NCBI RefSeq assembly: GCF_002077175.1
Contig: NZ_CP014943.1
Span: 1,674,001 to 1,738,000 of the forward strand
Length of the DNA stretch: 64,000 bases
Source of the DNA: Colwellia sp. PAMC 21821
GTDB lineage: Bacteria; Pseudomonadota; Gammaproteobacteria; Enterobacterales; Alteromonadaceae
Direction: 5' to 3'
The position numbers were made by a program, and so were the translations under genes. The notes below the pieces were generated by a model. The model was not told where the DNA came from, did not search any database, and worked only from the letters and a program-made list of their open reading frames with translations. This document shows positions 18,841 to 32,705 of this stretch, piece after piece (the first letter of the stretch is position 1; every line of letters starts with the position of its first letter).

Positions 18841-18981
18841 CTCTTACATAACGATTAAATGTCTTGCAAACGGAGTGGGTCCATATATGCAGGTACTTAT
18901 GTTTAGTCTGGAACAATAAACATGTATTCTTGAACAATTTATCCTCGCTTAAAATTGGTCAATAACTTATTACATTTGGTA

Positions 18982-19270
18982 TTAATTAGCTGCTCATTTT
19001 AATGGTTAAATGAATAAATACGGCGTTATAAAATTAATAAGTAAAATAACGACTGACTACATATTATGCATTGTCATTATTATGATGTAAGAACATCTAA
19101 CGATACGGCAGCCAATATTCCGTAAGCAAAGCAGGTGTTGGAAATTTAGCCTAGATTATAATGATAGATTATTTAGTCAAATCTCTATACTAGCAACATC
19201 ACTCATTATCCGATCATTCCTACCAGTTCACGCCATTCCGGCGGCTAATGAACAACATTAACCTACCCAG
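18982..19270. other. intergenic region with a partial TACCAA-family repeat
   Basis: The first 50 bp (TTAATTAGCTGCTCATTTT, then AATGGTTA and a TACGGCGTTAT piece) resemble the interior of the 109-bp repeat at 5104-5212. The remainder shows no gene or structure that I can support. Confidence 0.5.
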
Positions 19271-19571
19271 AAAATAAAAAAGACGCCGAAGCGTCTTTTT
19301 AAAGGGTGTTTCTAATATCTGCTATTAAGCGATACATTCTTTAAGGTAAGCGCAGATACAACACCAGCACCCGAGCCAAGTTTATTAATCTCTTAATAAC
19401 AAAAAAGACGCCGAAGCGTCTTTTTAAGGTTTGGTGTCTAAAAATTATTAAGCAATACTTCTCTAAGGTAAGAGCAGATACAACACCAGCACCCGAGCCA
19501 AGTTTATTAATCTCTTAATAACAAAAAAGACGCCGAAGCGTCTTTTTTAAGGGTGTTTCTAATATCTGCTA
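19271..19571 (-). repeat. tandem array of degenerate tuf 3' tails with terminators (tufA side)
   Basis: On the minus strand, downstream of tufA, units of about 121-125 bp each contain a copy of the tuf end (GGTGCTGGTGTTGTATCT, encoding GAGVVS, then a short divergent stretch and GCTTAATA) followed by the same terminator hairpin (GACGC-CGAA-GCGTC). Three terminators lie at 19277-19300, 19402-19425 and 19523-19548. The same arrangement follows tufB. The unit looks like repeated duplication of the gene's 3' end with its terminator. Confidence 0.8.
19523..19548 (-). terminator. primary tufA terminator (first of three identical hairpins)
   Basis: AAAAAAGACGC and GCGTCTTTTTT pair perfectly around CGAA and give U tracts in both directions. 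Two more copies lie about 121 and 246 bp further downstream on the minus strand. Confidence 0.88.
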
Positions 19572-20756
19572 TTAAGCGATGATTTTAGATACAACACCAG
19601 CACCAACAGTACGACCACCTTCACGGATAGCGAAGCGTAAACCTTCGTCCATCGCTACTGGGTTGATAAGCTCTACAACAAACTTTAAGTTGTCGCCTGG
19701 CATTACCATTTCAACACCTTCAGGAAGCTCTACAGCACCTGTGATATCTGTTGTACGGAAGTAAAACTGTGGACGGTATCCTTTGAAGAATGGCGTATGA
19801 CGACCACCTTCATCTTTACTTAACACGTATACTTCAGATTCGAATTTAGTGTGAGGTAAAATTGAACCAGGTTGACATAAAACTTGACCACGTTCTACGT
19901 CTTCACGCTTAAGACCACGTAAAAGAACACCACAGTTCTCGCCAGCACGACCTTCGTCAAGAAGCTTACGGAACATTTCAACACCTGTACAAGTCGATGT
20001 TTGTGTATCACGGATACCAACAACTTCTACTGAATCGCCAACTTTAACGATACCACGTTCAACACGACCTGTTACAACCGTTCCACGACCTGAAATTGAG
20101 AATACATCTTCGATAGGCATGATGAATGCACCGTCGATTGCACGCTCTGGCTCTGGAATGTATGTATCTAATTGGTCAGCAAGTTCAATGATTTTAGCTT
20201 CCCATTTCTCGTCGCCTTGAAGAGCGCCAAGTGCTGAACCTTGAATTACCGGTAAATCATCACCTGGGAAGTCATATTCAGAAAGAAGTTCACGAACTTC
20301 CATTTCTACTAATTCAAGTAATTCATCGTCATCTACAACATCACATTTGTTCATGAATACGATGATGTAAGGAACGCCAACTTGACGTGATAACAAGATG
20401 TGCTCACGTGTTTGTGGCATAGGACCATCTGTAGCAGCAACTACTAAGATAGCACCATCCATTTGAGCAGCACCCGTGATCATGTTTTTGATGTAATCAG
20501 CATGGCCAGGACAATCTACGTGGGCATAGTGACGTGCCGCTGTATCGTACTCGATGTGAGAAGTATTAATAGTAATACCACGCTCACGCTCTTCAGGAGC
20601 ATTATCGATTTGTGCGAAGTCTTTAACTTCACCACCGTGTACTTTAGTTAATACTGCAGAGATAGCAGCTGTTAAAGTTGTTTTACCGTGATCAACGTGT
20701 CCAATAGTACCAACGTTAACGTGCGGTTTATTACGTTCAAATTTTGCTTTAGCCAT
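19572..20756 (-). CDS. tufA: elongation factor Tu, copy A (after fusA)
   Basis: The 394-residue GTPase delivers aminoacyl-tRNA to the ribosome. G motifs are GHVDHGKT near residue 19, DCPGHADY, and NKCDVV; switch I contains RGITINTSH. Domains 2 and 3 are complete, ending VVSKIIA. It differs from the other copy in the window at only two residues (DTAARHY here, DTEVRHY in the other), and the near-identity continues into the 3' flank, implying gene conversion. It is the last gene of the str operon, 68 bp after fusA. The S10 operon does not follow as it does in many relatives; instead a tandem terminator array does. Confidence 0.98.
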   Translation of the reverse strand: MAKAKFERNKPHVNVGTIGHVDHGKTTLTAAISAVLTKVHGGEVKDFAQIDNAPEERERGITINTSHIEYDTAARHYAHVDCPGHADYIKNMITGAAQMDGAILVVAATDGPMPQTREHILLSRQVGVPYIIVFMNKCDVVDDDELLELVEMEVRELLSEYDFPGDDLPVIQGSALGALQGDEKWEAKIIELADQLDTYIPEPERAIDGAFIMPIEDVFSISGRGTVVTGRVERGIVKVGDSVEVVGIRDTQTSTCTGVEMFRKLLDEGRAGENCGVLLRGLKREDVERGQVLCQPGSILPHTKFESEVYVLSKDEGGRHTPFFKGYRPQFYFRTTDITGAVELPEGVEMVMPGDNLKFVVELINPVAMDEGLRFAIREGGRTVGAGVVSKIIA

Positions 20757-20824
20757 TTTTCAATTACCTTAAAGTTTATTAAAAGCCCGGCCAAAAGACC
20801 GAGCCAGACTTTCAAAAAGCCTTA

Positions 20825-22921
20825 CTAAGATTCAATTATTTTGTCGGCAACTGCTTTTGGTGCTTCGCTATATTGCTGAAACTCCATTGCGTATGATGCG
20901 CGACCTTGAGTTGCACTACGTAATGCCGTAGCGTAACCAAACATTTCAGATAGTGGCACAAGTGCATTCACTACCTTCGAACCAGCTGGACCTTCGTCCA
21001 TGCCATCGATCATGCCACGACGACGATTTAAATCACCGACAACATCACCCATGTTTGCTTCAGGCGTTATAACTTCAACTTTCATCATAGGTTCAAGGAT
21101 CACCGGTGATGCTTTTAGCACCCCCTGTCTAAAACCTATTGATGCAGCGACTTTAAACGCCATTTCGTTAGAGTCAACGTCATGAAAAGACCCATCGTAA
21201 AGCGTAACCTTGATGTCTAATAACGGGTAACCCGCTAAAACACCACTGTCCATCTGCTCTCGACAACCCTTTTCAATTGATGGGATAAATTCTTTTGGAA
21301 TAGTACCACCAACAATTTCGTTAACAAACTCAAAACCTTTACCTTCTGGTAAGGGTTCCAATTTCAACCAAACATGACCAAATTGACCACGACCACCTGA
21401 TTGACGAACAAATTTACCTTCCACTTCTACTGATGAACGTATGGTTTCGCGATAAGCCACTTGTGGATTACCGACATTACATTCAACGCCAAATTCACGT
21501 TTCATGCGTTCAACTAAAATATCGAGGTGTAATTCCCCCATACCAGAAATGATGGTTTGACCCGTATCTTCATCAGAGACTACTCTAAATGACGGATCTT
21601 CTGCGGCCAATTTACCTAACGCAATACCCATTTTTTCTTGGGCTGCGACAGTTTTTGGCTCAACTGCTACAGAAATTACTGGCTCAGGAAATTCCATACG
21701 CTCAAGTGTGATCACGTGATTCGCATCACATAAAGTATCACCTGTGGTGACATCTTTAAGACCGATAGCCGCAGCTATATCACCTGCACGTACTTCTTTA
21801 ATTTCCTTGCGGTCATTCGCGTGCATTTGCACAATACGACCTAAGCGCTCTTTTTTGCCTTTCACAGGATTGTATATACTGTCGCCAGTTTTTACTACAC
21901 CTGAATATACGCGAAAGAACGTTAATGTACCGACAAACGGGTCTGTCGCAATTTTAAATGCTAAAGCAGCAAATGGCGCTTTATCATCGGCTTCGCGACA
22001 ACCTTCAGTTTCGTTTTTGTCATTATTAATACCTTTTATTGCTTCAACATCTGTTGGTGCAGGTAAAAATTCTATGACAGCATCAAGTACTGCTTGTACG
22101 CCTTTATTTTTGAAAGCTGAGCCACAAGAACAAAGGACAATTTCATTGTTTAGCGTACGGGTACGTAGCGCAGATTTTATTTCTGCTTCGGACAAATCGC
22201 CTTCTTCAAGGTATTTATCCATTAGCTCTTCAGAGGCTTCTGCAGCTTCAGAGACAAGATTTTCATGCCAATGATCGGCTTGTTCTTGCATCTCTGCTGG
22301 AATATCTTCATAAGTGAAGGTCATTCCCTGGTCACTTTCGTTCCAGTTAATGGCTTTCATTTTTATTAAGTCGATAACACCAGTAAAGTCTTCTTCAGCA
22401 CCAATTGCTAAATGAATAGGTACTGCATTGGCTTTCAAGCGAGAATTAAGTTGCTCAACAACAGCTAAGAAGTCTGCACCTGTACGGTCCATCTTATTAA
22501 CAAAAACTAAACGCGGAACAGAGTATCTCTCCATTTGACGCCAAACAGTTTCTGTTTGTGGTTGAACTCCTGAAGATGCACACAATACTAGTACAGCACC
22601 ATCTAATACACGTAAAGAACGTTCTACTTCAATCGTAAAATCTACGTGACCAGGGGTATCAATAATATTGATATGGTGATCTTCAAATTGTGCTTCCATC
22701 CCTTTCCAGAAACAAGTAGTAGCCGCAGAGGTTATGGTTATACCACGCTCTTGCTCTTGCTCCATCCAGTCCATAGTGGCTGCGCCATCATGAACTTCAC
22801 CGATCTTATGTGAAAGACCAGTATAGAAAAGTACCCTTTCTGTTGTTGTCGTTTTACCGGCATCGACATGAGCACAAATACCAATGTTACGGTAACGCTC
22901 AATAGGGGTTATACGTGCCAC
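20825..22921 (-). CDS. fusA: elongation factor G
   Basis: The 698-residue translocase GTPase has P-loop [30 protein letters not shown] and the four further EF-G domains ending with a [16 protein letters not shown] domain V. It drives tRNA-mRNA translocation and, with RRF, ribosome recycling. Third gene of the rpsL-rpsG-fusA-tufA operon, 140 bp after rpsG and 68 bp before tufA. Length is slightly below the 704 residues of E. coli. No second fusA is present here. Confidence 0.98.
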   Translation of the reverse strand: MARITPIERYRNIGICAHVDAGKTTTTERVLFYTGLSHKIGEVHDGAATMDWMEQEQERGITITSAATTCFWKGMEAQFEDHHINIIDTPGHVDFTIEVERSLRVLDGAVLVLCASSGVQPQTETVWRQMERYSVPRLVFVNKMDRTGADFLAVVEQLNSRLKANAVPIHLAIGAEEDFTGVIDLIKMKAINWNESDQGMTFTYEDIPAEMQEQADHWHENLVSEAAEASEELMDKYLEEGDLSEAEIKSALRTRTLNNEIVLCSCGSAFKNKGVQAVLDAVIEFLPAPTDVEAIKGINNDKNETEGCREADDKAPFAALAFKIATDPFVGTLTFFRVYSGVVKTGDSIYNPVKGKKERLGRIVQMHANDRKEIKEVRAGDIAAAIGLKDVTTGDTLCDANHVITLERMEFPEPVISVAVEPKTVAAQEKMGIALGKLAAEDPSFRVVSDEDTGQTIISGMGELHLDILVERMKREFGVECNVGNPQVAYRETIRSSVEVEGKFVRQSGGRGQFGHVWLKLEPLPEGKGFEFVNEIVGGTIPKEFIPSIEKGCREQMDSGVLAGYPLLDIKVTLYDGSFHDVDSNEMAFKVAASIGFRQGVLKASPVILEPMMKVEVITPEANMGDVVGDLNRRRGMIDGMDEGPAGSKVVNALVPLSEMFGYATALRSATQGRASYAMEFQQYSEAPKAVADKIIES

Positions 22922-23061
22922 AATTTCTTCCTCTTTCTGAGATTTTTCCCAGATTATAAAACAGTTGTGGCTATCACTTTGTATCTTTACAGATACTCGG
23001 TGATAACCACGGCAATACGCTTGCTACTATATTACTAGCAATTTTTGCTAGTAAATAGTAT

Positions 23062-23547
<486 letters not shown>

Positions 23548-23644
23548 TTATATTCAGGATAAACCCAAAATGTAATATGTTATTTGGCCTTACTTAACGT
23601 TTCTATTCTTTTACTTATCTTTTGATAAGTACAGAAAGGGAAAC

Positions 23645-24037
<393 letters not shown>

Positions 24038-24144
24038 TTAAATTTGTGTAAATTCCAATCAATGGGGAAATTTACACCCTTATAAACGTGAAAATCCGCG
24101 ACTCTAGATTCAATACACAAAGGTACGGAATATAGGGTCGCGGA

Positions 24145-24173
24145 ATTCTATAGGTCAAGCTTTAACCTGTCAA
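24145..24173 (-). promoter_or_regulatory. str operon promoter
   Basis: On the minus strand: consensus TTGACA, 17-bp spacer, TAGAAT, then TCCGCGAC, a GC-rich discriminator expected at stringently controlled promoters. It lies between rpoC and rpsL, so rpsL-rpsG-fusA-tufA can be transcribed independently of rpoBC. The leader also contains the inverted repeat GTGTAAATT/AATTTACAC. Confidence 0.85.
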
Positions 24174-24234
24174 GCTTTACTCGCATTAGACAGGTTAATC
24201 ATCTGCTTTTTAACCGATTTATCTTTATCATTTA

Positions 24235-27200
24235 CTATGAAGATAAATCTGCATTTAAAGCATCTGTTAATGCTTGCGCTGCGTCGTCAGCTGATACTGT
24301 TACTTCTTCTACCGGAACGGCGTTTTTAGCACGCGCGCGTTCTTGATGGTAAGAGTAACCTGTACCTGCTGGGATTAAGCGACCAACAATAACATTCTCT
24401 TTCAAGCCACGAAGTTTGTCTTTCTTACCAGCTACTGCTGCTTCAGTAAGTACACGTGTCGTTTCTTGGAAAGATGCAGCCGAGATGAATGACTCAGTTG
24501 CTAATGATGCTTTAGTAATACCCATCATTTGCATTTCGTATTCAGCTGGTTGCTTGCCTTCAGCTTCTAACTCACGATTAGAGATGTTTACACGCGCAAC
24601 TTCCAGGATTTCACCTTTAAGGAAATTACTATCACCGGCATCTAAGATCTCACACTTGCGGATCATTTGACGTACGATAACTTCGATGTGCTTATCGTTA
24701 ATCTTAACACCTTGTAAACGGTATACTTCTTGTACTTCGTTAACAATGTAGTTAGCCACTGGTGCAACACCACGTAAACGTAAGATATCGTGTGGAGACT
24801 CTGGACCATCGGCAATAACTTCACCTTTAAGTACAGATTCACCTTCAAACACGTTTAATTGACGCATTTTAGGGATCATCTCTTCGTATACTTCACCACT
24901 TGGTTGAGTGATAAGTAAACGCACTTTACCTTTAGTCTCTTTACCGAAAGCGATAATACCTGTTTTCTCAGCTAAGATAGCTGGAAGCTTAGGTTTACGT
25001 GCTTCAAATAAATCGGCAACACGTGGTAAACCACCGGTAATATCACGAGTTTTTGACGATGCTTGTGGAATACGCGCTAACGCATCACCAATACCAACTT
25101 CTGCACCATCTTCAAGGTTAATAATCGCGTTACCTGGTAAGAAGTACTGTGCTGGAATTTCAGTACCAGCGATCATTACATCATTACCTTTAGCATCAAC
25201 TAACTTAACCGCTGGGCGCATTTCTTTACCTGCAGTGTTACGTTGACCAGCTTCAGTCACGACAATACTTGATAAACCAGTAAGTTCATCAGTTTGACGA
25301 ACCATAGTTACGCCATCGATAAGCTCAACGAATTGAACCTTACCACCAACCTCAGTAATAATTGGATGCGTATGCGGGTCCCAATTAGCAATGATGTCGC
25401 CTGCGGTAATTGCTTCGCCATCTTTCTTATTCAAGATAGTACCGTAAGGTACTTTGTAACGTTCTTTCTCACGACCAAGCTCATCAATTACTGTCAGTTC
25501 AGATGAACGTGAAGTAATCACTAAGTGATCTGCTGAGTTAGTTACAAACTTAGCGTTTTGTAGTTTCAGTGTACCTGTGTTCTTAACTTGTACGTTGTTT
25601 TCAGCAGATGCACGAGATGCAGCACCACCGATATGGAACGTACGCATGGTTAACTGAGTACCAGGTTCACCGATAGATTGTGCTGCCACAACACCAATCG
25701 CTTCACCTTGGTTAATCATATGACCACGAGCCAAATCACGACCGTAACAATGAGCACAAATACCAAAATCTGTTTTACAAGTAATGATTGAACGAACTTT
25801 CATTTGATCAATTGAGTTTTCTTCAATGAAATCACATAAAGCTTCGTCAATAAGTGTATTACGAGGTAATAACACTTCATCAGTACCAGGTTTAACAACA
25901 TCTTCAGCTACAACACGACCAAGAACACGTTCACGTAACGGCTCAACAACATCACCACCTTCAATCAATGGTGTCATTTGTAGACCGTCTAATGTGCCAC
26001 AATCATGTTCGGTAACAACCAAATCTTGTGCAACATCAACTAAACGACGAGTTAAGTAACCCGAGTTAGCTGTTTTCAATGCCGTATCAGCCAAACCTTT
26101 ACGCGCACCATGAGTAGAGATGAAGTATTGTAATACGTTCAAACCTTCACGGAAGTTAGCGGTGATTGGTGTTTCGATGATTGAGCCATCTGGTTTAGCC
26201 ATCAAACCACGCATACCTGCAAGCTGACGAATCTGAGCGGCACTACCACGAGCACCAGAATCCGCCATCATGTAGATTGAGTTGAAAGAGTCTTGCTCTT
26301 CTGGCTCACCATCACGGTTTATTACTGTTTCTTTTGATAAGTTGTCCATCATCGCTTTCGAGATTTTCTCGTTGGCAGAAGACCAAATATCAATAACTTT
26401 GTTGTATTTTTCACCCTGAGTTACAAGACCTTGCTCGAACTGAGTTTGAATTTCTTTAACTTCTTCTTCTGAATCTTCGATGATGGTGTATTTCGCCGCT
26501 GGAATAACCATATCGTCGATACCAACTGAAGCACCCGCGATCATCGCGTAGTGGAAACCTGTGTACATAATTTGGTCAGCAAAGATAACAGTATCTTTAA
26601 GACCTAAGTTACGGTACGCATGGTTAATCAGTTTTGAAATTGGCTTTTTACCTAGTGGCTGATCAATAAGATCATAAGGCATGCCATCTGGACATACTTG
26701 CCATAAGATCGCACGACCAACAGTCGTATCGCGAAGCTTAGTAATAGGCTCAAGTACACCTTCAGCATTACGCACATGTTCAGTAATACGAATTTTTACA
26801 CGCGCATGAAGTTCAGCAAAACCTGTACGGTATGCTTTTTCAGCTTCTTTGATGTCGGTAAAAATCATACCTTCACCTAAACCATTTACACGATCGCGTG
26901 TTAGGTAATATAAACCTAATACAACATCCTGTGATGGTACGATGATAGGGTCACCGTTCGCTGGAGAAAGTACGTTATTCGTTGACATCATCAACGTACG
27001 TGCTTCCATTTGTGCTTCGATTGTCAACGGTACGTGTACCGCCATTTGGTCACCATCGAAATCGGCGTTATATGCCGCACAAACCAACGGATGCAAATGA
27101 ATCGCTTTACCTTCAATCAATACAGGTTCAAACGCTTGGATACCCAATCTATGAAGTGTTGGTGCACGGTTAAGCATAACCGGATGTTCACGAATTACTT

Positions 27201-28440
27201 CGTCAAGTACATCCCAAACTTCAGCGCCTTCGCGCTCTACCAATTTCTTAGCAGCTTTGATTGTTGTGGCTAATCCACGCGCTTCTAATTTACCGTAAAT
27301 AAATGGCTTGAATAATTCTAGTGCCATTTTTTTCGGTAAACCACATTGATGCAAACGTAATGTAGGACCAACAGTAATTACAGAACGACCAGAGTAATCT
27401 ACACGTTTACCTAGTAAGTTCTGACGGAAACGACCTTGCTTACCTTTGATCATATCGGCAAGTGATTTAAGAGGACGTTTGTTAGAACCAGTAATTGCGC
27501 GACCACGACGACCATTATCTAGCAATGCATCAACAGACTCTTGCAACATACGCTTTTCGTTACGTACGATGATATCTGGTGCTACTAGGTCAAGAAGACG
27601 TTTTAAACGGTTGTTACGGTTAATTACACGACGGTATAAATCGTTTAAGTCAGACGTTGCGAAACGGCCACCATCCAAAGGTACCAACGGACGTAAGTCT
27701 GGTGGTAAAATTGGTAAAACGTTCATGATCATCCACTCAGGTTTGTTACCTGATGCTGCGAATGCTTCCATTAATTTTAAACGTTTAGTGATTTTTTTAC
27801 GCTTAGTTTCAGAACCAATCTCAGGCAATTCTTCACGCATTTGCGCTACTTCGCCATCAAGATCAATCTGTTGTAATAACGCAAGTACCGCTTCAGCACC
27901 CATAAGGGCGTCGAATTCGTCACCGTGCTCTTCTAACGCATCAAGATATTCTTCTTCAGTTAGAATTTGGCTTTTTTCTAATGTCGTCATACCAGGTTCG
28001 GTAACAACATAAGATTCAAAGTAAAGTACACGCTCTATATCACGTAACGTCATGTCTAATAATAGACCGATACGTGATGGCAATGACTTTAAGAACCAAA
28101 TGTGAGCAACTGGGCTTGCTAATTCGATATGACCCATACGGTCACGACGAACTTTAGTTAATGTAACTTCAACGCCACATTTTTCACAAATTACACCACG
28201 ATGCTTAAGGCGTTTGTATTTGCCACAAAGACATTCGTAGTCTTTAACTGGACCAAATATACGCGCACAGAACAAACCATCTCGTTCCGGCTTAAAAGTA
28301 CGATAGTTAATCGTCTCAGGTTTCTTTACTTCACCAAATGACCATGAACGAATCATGTCAGGTGAAGCTAGCCCGATGCGAATTCCATCGAACTCTTCTG
28401 TTTGATTTTGTTGCTTAAGAAACTTAAGTAAATCTTTCAC
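24235..28440 (-). CDS. rpoC: RNA polymerase subunit beta'
   Basis: The 1401-residue subunit contains the N-terminal zinc-binding cysteines ([20 protein letters not shown]), the catalytic [12 protein letters not shown] with three Asp for Mg2+, the bridge-helix region, and the second zinc site (CGTLDG and CAHCYGRD). Length is close to the 1407 of E. coli. It forms the core enzyme with RpoB. Located 106 bp after rpoB in the same operon and followed by the str operon. No insertion or odd residue was noticed. Confidence 0.98.
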   Translation of the reverse strand: MKDLLKFLKQQNQTEEFDGIRIGLASPDMIRSWSFGEVKKPETINYRTFKPERDGLFCARIFGPVKDYECLCGKYKRLKHRGVICEKCGVEVTLTKVRRDRMGHIELASPVAHIWFLKSLPSRIGLLLDMTLRDIERVLYFESYVVTEPGMTTLEKSQILTEEEYLDALEEHGDEFDALMGAEAVLALLQQIDLDGEVAQMREELPEIGSETKRKKITKRLKLMEAFAASGNKPEWMIMNVLPILPPDLRPLVPLDGGRFATSDLNDLYRRVINRNNRLKRLLDLVAPDIIVRNEKRMLQESVDALLDNGRRGRAITGSNKRPLKSLADMIKGKQGRFRQNLLGKRVDYSGRSVITVGPTLRLHQCGLPKKMALELFKPFIYGKLEARGLATTIKAAKKLVEREGAEVWDVLDEVIREHPVMLNRAPTLHRLGIQAFEPVLIEGKAIHLHPLVCAAYNADFDGDQMAVHVPLTIEAQMEARTLMMSTNNVLSPANGDPIIVPSQDVVLGLYYLTRDRVNGLGEGMIFTDIKEAEKAYRTGFAELHARVKIRITEHVRNAEGVLEPITKLRDTTVGRAILWQVCPDGMPYDLIDQPLGKKPISKLINHAYRNLGLKDTVIFADQIMYTGFHYAMIAGASVGIDDMVIPAAKYTIIEDSEEEVKEIQTQFEQGLVTQGEKYNKVIDIWSSANEKISKAMMDNLSKETVINRDGEPEEQDSFNSIYMMADSGARGSAAQIRQLAGMRGLMAKPDGSIIETPITANFREGLNVLQYFISTHGARKGLADTALKTANSGYLTRRLVDVAQDLVVTEHDCGTLDGLQMTPLIEGGDVVEPLRERVLGRVVAEDVVKPGTDEVLLPRNTLIDEALCDFIEENSIDQMKVRSIITCKTDFGICAHCYGRDLARGHMINQGEAIGVVAAQSIGEPGTQLTMRTFHIGGAASRASAENNVQVKNTGTLKLQNAKFVTNSADHLVITSRSSELTVIDELGREKERYKVPYGTILNKKDGEAITAGDIIANWDPHTHPIITEVGGKVQFVELIDGVTMVRQTDELTGLSSIVVTEAGQRNTAGKEMRPAVKLVDAKGNDVMIAGTEIPAQYFLPGNAIINLEDGAEVGIGDALARIPQASSKTRDITGGLPRVADLFEARKPKLPAILAEKTGIIAFGKETKGKVRLLITQPSGEVYEEMIPKMRQLNVFEGESVLKGEVIADGPESPHDILRLRGVAPVANYIVNEVQEVYRLQGVKINDKHIEVIVRQMIRKCEILDAGDSNFLKGEILEVARVNISNRELEAEGKQPAEYEMQMMGITKASLATESFISAASFQETTRVLTEAAVAGKKDKLRGLKENVIVGRLIPAGTGYSYHQERARAKNAVPVEEVTVSADDAAQALTDALNADLSS

Positions 28441-28468
28441 ACACTCTCTCCTGTCGGAGTTAAATACC

Positions 28469-28494
28469 GGAGAGAACAGTTATCTGTTCTCTCC
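28469..28494 (-). other. perfect hairpin in the rpoB-rpoC spacer
   Basis: GGAGAGAACAG and CTGTTCTCTCC, 11 bp, around a 4-nt loop. There is no following T tract, so it is more likely an mRNA processing or stability element than a terminator. Confidence 0.6.
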
Positions 28495-28546
28495 CTGTAC
28501 TGACTTATAGCAGCTGCTAAGTGTCAGCAATGTAGCTTAAGGTAGC

Positions 28547-31500
28547 CTAGTCCTGATCTAATTCGATGTTGATACCCAACGAACGAATTTCTTTCAACAA
28601 TACGTTGAATGATTCAGGGATGCCCGGTTCCATACGATGATCACCGTCAACTAAGTTTTTATACATCTTAGTACGACCGTTAACATCATCAGATTTAACC
28701 GTTAGCATTTCTTGCAAGGTATAAGCGGCACCGTATGCTTCAAGTGCCCATACTTCCATCTCACCGAAACGCTGACCACCAAACTGTGCTTTACCACCAA
28801 GAGGCTGTTGCGTTACTAGCGAGTATGAACCCGTAGAACGCGCATGCATTTTGTCATCAACTAAATGGTTCAGTTTCAACATATACATGTAACCAACAGT
28901 CACAGGACGCTCAAAGTTACGACCAGTACGGCCATCAGTAAGCGTAAATTGACCACTTTCAGGCATATCAGCAAGTTTAAATAAGTCTTTAATCTCTTTC
29001 TCACTTGCACCATCAAATACTGGAGTAGCAATTGGAAGACCTGCACGTAAGTTACCTGCTAAGCGCATAATTTCATCATCAGAGAATGAATCAATATCAA
29101 CTTCTTGGCGAGACTCACCTAAGTTGTAAACTTCTTTTAAGAATTCACGTAATTTGTGAATTTCTAATTGAGCTTCCAACATACGGTTAATTTTCTCACC
29201 AATACCACGCGCTGCCATACCTAAATGTGTTTCTAGGATCTGACCAATGTTCATTCGTGATGGTACACCCAACGGGTTAAGTACAACATCAACTGGAACA
29301 CCGTGCTCATCGTAAGGCATGTCTTCAACAGGTACTACGTTTGAAATAACACCTTTGTTACCATGACGACCGGCCATTTTATCACCTGGCTGGATACGAC
29401 GTTTAACAGCTAAGTAAACTTTAACTATTTTCAATACGCCTGGCGCTAAATCAGCACCTTGAGTGATTTTACGACGCTTAACTTCATACTTCTTATCAAA
29501 GTCTGCTTTAATGTTGTCGTATTGTTCAGCGATTTGTTCAAGCTCTGACTGTTGACCTTCATCAGCCAAGTTTTGAACTAACCACTTATCACGAGACATA
29601 CTGTTTAGATCAGATTCATTTAAACCTGACGCTAATAACAATTTCTTCGCACGAGCGTATATACCATCTTCTAAAATACTGAACTCATCACCCAAGTCTT
29701 TCTTAACTTGTTTAAGTTGCATTTCTTCGATTTCAACAGCACGAGCATCTTTTTCTACACCGTCACGGGTGAAGATTTGTACATCGATGATAGTACCAGA
29801 CACTGAGTTAGGGACACGTAAAGAGCTGTCTTTAACATCAGCGGCTTTTTCACCAAAGATTGCACGTAAAAGTTTTTCTTCTGGTGTTAATTGTGTTTCA
29901 CCTTTAGGAGTAACTTTACCCACTAAGATGTCGCCACCATTAACTTCAGCTCCAATGTAAACAACACCCGCTTCATCTAATTTAGATAATGCAGATTCGC
30001 CAACATTTGGAATATCAGCAGTAATTTCTTCACTGCCAAGTTTAGTATCACGAGCGATACAAGTTAATTCTTGAATATGAATCGTAGTGAAACGATCTTC
30101 TGTAGCTACACGCTCAGATAACAACATTGAATCTTCAAAGTTGTAACCATTCCAAGGCATGAAAGCGATACGCATGTTTTGGCCAAGTGCCAATTCACCC
30201 ATATCTGTAGAAGGACCATCTGCTAAAACATCACCACGAACTACAGGCTCAGCCATACGACACAATGGACGTTGGTTGATACAAGTATTTTGGTTTGAAC
30301 GGGTGTATTTAGTTAAGTTATAAATATCAATACCCGCTTCACCAGCGTGCATTTCATTTTCATTAACTTTAACGACGATACGTGAAGCATCAACGTAAGT
30401 AACAACACCGCCACGTTTAGCAACAACTGTTACACCAGAATCAACCGCAACAATTTTCTCCATACCCGTACCAACAAGTGGTTTATCCACTCTTAATGTA
30501 GGTACAGCTTGACGTTGCATGTTCGAGCCCATCAAGGCCCGGTTAGCATCATCGTGTTCTAGGAACGGAATAAGTGATGCCGCTACTGAAACGATTTGTT
30601 GTGGTGAAACATCCATATACTGAACTTGTTCAGCAGACATTAGTGTAAATTCGTTTTTATGACGACAAGCAACTAAGCCTTCAACCAATTTACCATCGGC
30701 ATCAACTGCAGCTGTAGTTTGTGCAATAACGAAATTACCTTCTTCAATTGCAGAAAGGTAATCTATGTCATCTGTCACTAAACCATCAACAATTTTACGG
30801 TAAGGAGTTTCCAAGAAACCGAAATCGTTAGTACGTGCATAACACGATAACGAGTTGATCAAACCAATGTTTGGACCTTCCGGCGTTTCAATTGGACAAA
30901 CACGACCATAATGCGTTGGATGTACATCACGTACTTCAAAACCTGCACGTTCACGTGTCAAACCACCTGGCCCTAAAGCAGAGATACGACGCTTATGCGT
31001 CACTTCTGACAATGGGTTGTTTTGATCCATAAATTGTGACAATTGTGATGAACCAAAGAATTCTTTAACGGCAGCAGAAATCGGCTTAGCGTTAATTAAA
31101 TCTTGTGGCATGATCGCATCTAAGTCACCAAGACTTAAACGTTCACGAACAGCACGCTCAACACGTACTAAACCAACACGGAATTGGTTTTCTGCCATTT
31201 CACCAACAGAACGGATACGACGGTTACCTAAGTGATCGATATCATCAACTTCACCTTTACCGTCACGAATGCCGATCAAAGTTTTCATTACTGAAATGAT
31301 ATCTTCTTTAGATAATACACCAGTACCGACATCATCAGCATTGCCAACACGACGGTTGAACTTCATACGACCAACTGTTGATAGGTCATAACGTTCTAGT
31401 GCGAAAAATAAGTTATTAAATAACGTATCAGCTGCATCTTTTGTCGGTGGCTCGCCAGGACGCATCATACGGTAAATTTCAACTAGTGCTTCTAAGCGGT

Positions 31501-32575
31501 TAGTTGAGTTATCTACGCGAAGTGTGTCTGACATATATGAACCAACATCGAATTCGTTCATATATAAAGTAGAGAGTACTTTGTGTCCCGCTTGGCTTAA
31601 TTCAGCTAGTAATTCTAGCGTAATCTCAGCATTCGCTTCAGCGATTACTTCACCAGTAGACTCATCAATGTATGCTTTAGATAGTACTTTACCTACAATA
31701 TACTCTGCAGGTACTTCTAAAATTTTCATTTTCTCTTTTGATAAAGAGCGAATATGACGTGCGGTAATACGACGACCCTGTTCAACTAAAACATCACCTT
31801 TAGGGAGTTTTATGTCGAAAGTAGCTGTTTCACCACGTAAGCGTTCTGGAATTAAATCCATTATTAGCTTATCGCCTTTAATCGTAAAATTAGTCGTATC
31901 GTAGAAGATATCTAAAATTTCTTCAGTTGAGTACTCTAAGGCACGCAAAATGATTGACGCCGGTAATTTACGACGACGGTCAATTCGAACAAATAAGTTA
32001 TCTTTTGGATCAAATTCGAAATCTAACCATGAACCACGGTAAGGTATAACGCGAGCGTTATATAACACTTTACCTGAAGAATGCGTTTTCCCTTTATCAT
32101 GATCGAAAAACACACCTGGAGAACGGTGTAATTGAGAAACAATAACACGCTCAGTACCATTGATGACAAACGTACCGTTGTCAGTCATTAATGGTATTTC
32201 ACCCATGTATACTTCTTGTTCTTTGATATCTTTTACTGTGCCTGCCGCCGCTTCTTTATCATAAACGACTAAACGTAATTTAACGCGTAATGGCGCAGAG
32301 TAGGTGATACCGCGGATTTGACATTCTTTAACATCAAATAACGGCTCGCCCAAACGATAGCTTACGAATTGTAATTCTGAGCTACCAGAATAAGCTTTAA
32401 TTGGAAAAATAGAATGAAATGCAGCCTCTAGGCCTGTTTCACCTGTTGGATCAATATCAATAAACTTACGGAAAGATTCGAGTTGGATTGATAACAAGAA
32501 TGGATAGTCCATTACTTGCACACTTTTACCAAAGTCCTTACGAATACGTTTCTTTTCAGAGTAAGAGTAAACCAT
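28547..32575 (-). CDS. rpoB: RNA polymerase subunit beta
   Basis: I place the start at the ATG encoding [15 protein letters not shown] because it matches the conserved N terminus, has GAGGA five bases upstream, and gives 1342 residues, the same as E. coli. The frame stays open 26 codons further upstream. The rifampicin region reads [26 protein letters not shown], the sensitive-type sequence. Other landmarks are GRHGNKGV and the C-terminal switch and clamp segment ending IELDQD. Preceded by a partial attenuator after rplL. Confidence 0.98.
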   Translation of the reverse strand: MVYSYSEKKRIRKDFGKSVQVMDYPFLLSIQLESFRKFIDIDPTGETGLEAAFHSIFPIKAYSGSSELQFVSYRLGEPLFDVKECQIRGITYSAPLRVKLRLVVYDKEAAAGTVKDIKEQEVYMGEIPLMTDNGTFVINGTERVIVSQLHRSPGVFFDHDKGKTHSSGKVLYNARVIPYRGSWLDFEFDPKDNLFVRIDRRRKLPASIILRALEYSTEEILDIFYDTTNFTIKGDKLIMDLIPERLRGETATFDIKLPKGDVLVEQGRRITARHIRSLSKEKMKILEVPAEYIVGKVLSKAYIDESTGEVIAEANAEITLELLAELSQAGHKVLSTLYMNEFDVGSYMSDTLRVDNSTNRLEALVEIYRMMRPGEPPTKDAADTLFNNLFFALERYDLSTVGRMKFNRRVGNADDVGTGVLSKEDIISVMKTLIGIRDGKGEVDDIDHLGNRRIRSVGEMAENQFRVGLVRVERAVRERLSLGDLDAIMPQDLINAKPISAAVKEFFGSSQLSQFMDQNNPLSEVTHKRRISALGPGGLTRERAGFEVRDVHPTHYGRVCPIETPEGPNIGLINSLSCYARTNDFGFLETPYRKIVDGLVTDDIDYLSAIEEGNFVIAQTTAAVDADGKLVEGLVACRHKNEFTLMSAEQVQYMDVSPQQIVSVAASLIPFLEHDDANRALMGSNMQRQAVPTLRVDKPLVGTGMEKIVAVDSGVTVVAKRGGVVTYVDASRIVVKVNENEMHAGEAGIDIYNLTKYTRSNQNTCINQRPLCRMAEPVVRGDVLADGPSTDMGELALGQNMRIAFMPWNGYNFEDSMLLSERVATEDRFTTIHIQELTCIARDTKLGSEEITADIPNVGESALSKLDEAGVVYIGAEVNGGDILVGKVTPKGETQLTPEEKLLRAIFGEKAADVKDSSLRVPNSVSGTIIDVQIFTRDGVEKDARAVEIEEMQLKQVKKDLGDEFSILEDGIYARAKKLLLASGLNESDLNSMSRDKWLVQNLADEGQQSELEQIAEQYDNIKADFDKKYEVKRRKITQGADLAPGVLKIVKVYLAVKRRIQPGDKMAGRHGNKGVISNVVPVEDMPYDEHGVPVDVVLNPLGVPSRMNIGQILETHLGMAARGIGEKINRMLEAQLEIHKLREFLKEVYNLGESRQEVDIDSFSDDEIMRLAGNLRAGLPIATPVFDGASEKEIKDLFKLADMPESGQFTLTDGRTGRNFERPVTVGYMYMLKLNHLVDDKMHARSTGSYSLVTQQPLGGKAQFGGQRFGEMEVWALEAYGAAYTLQEMLTVKSDDVNGRTKMYKNLVDGDHRMEPGIPESFNVLLKEIRSLGINIELDQD

Positions 32576-32705
32576 GGGGTTCCTCAGCTTGCTGGTTATG
32601 GCCGATCTGCCTTCAAAAAAGACAGGATATTGCAGTGATACTTCTTTTATCAAGTATCAAATAATGCACTGTTTTGGTTTAAAAAAAAACCACTTTCTTT
32701 AGCGC

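Larger units (their letters stand above)
17481..18888 (+). mobile_element. IS1111-type element of the IS110 family
   Basis: Borders are exact because the uninterrupted target exists elsewhere in the window. Left flank ends GCAGGGAT and right flank resumes ATGCAGGTAC, whereas the empty copy reads GCAGGGATGCAGG: only a two-base AT core is shared by both junctions, with no longer target duplication. Subterminal inverted repeats of 14 bp are TATGGACCCACTCC (17486-17499) and GGAGTGGGTCCATA (18872-18885), five bases from the left end and one to three from the right end. Subterminal repeats and a long 3' non-coding part are features of the IS1111 subgroup. The element appears intact. Confidence 0.93.
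17318..18981. repeat. 256-bp MITE-like repeat, copy A, split by an insertion sequence
   Basis: The left part (17318-17480, 163 bp) and right part (18889-18981, 93 bp) add to 256 bp. They correspond base for base, apart from a few substitutions, to the intact copy at 39193-39448. The ends are TACCAATTGAAATAA and, in reverse complement, TACCAAATGTAATAA: an imperfect inverted repeat of about 22 bp. No coding capacity. The repeat is the target of the IS described next. Confidence 0.85.

Noticed and set aside
18728..18919. Opposing short frames in the 3' part of the IS
   Set aside because: They overlap the putative guide RNA and cross the IS border into flanking repeat DNA, so they are unlikely to be genes.
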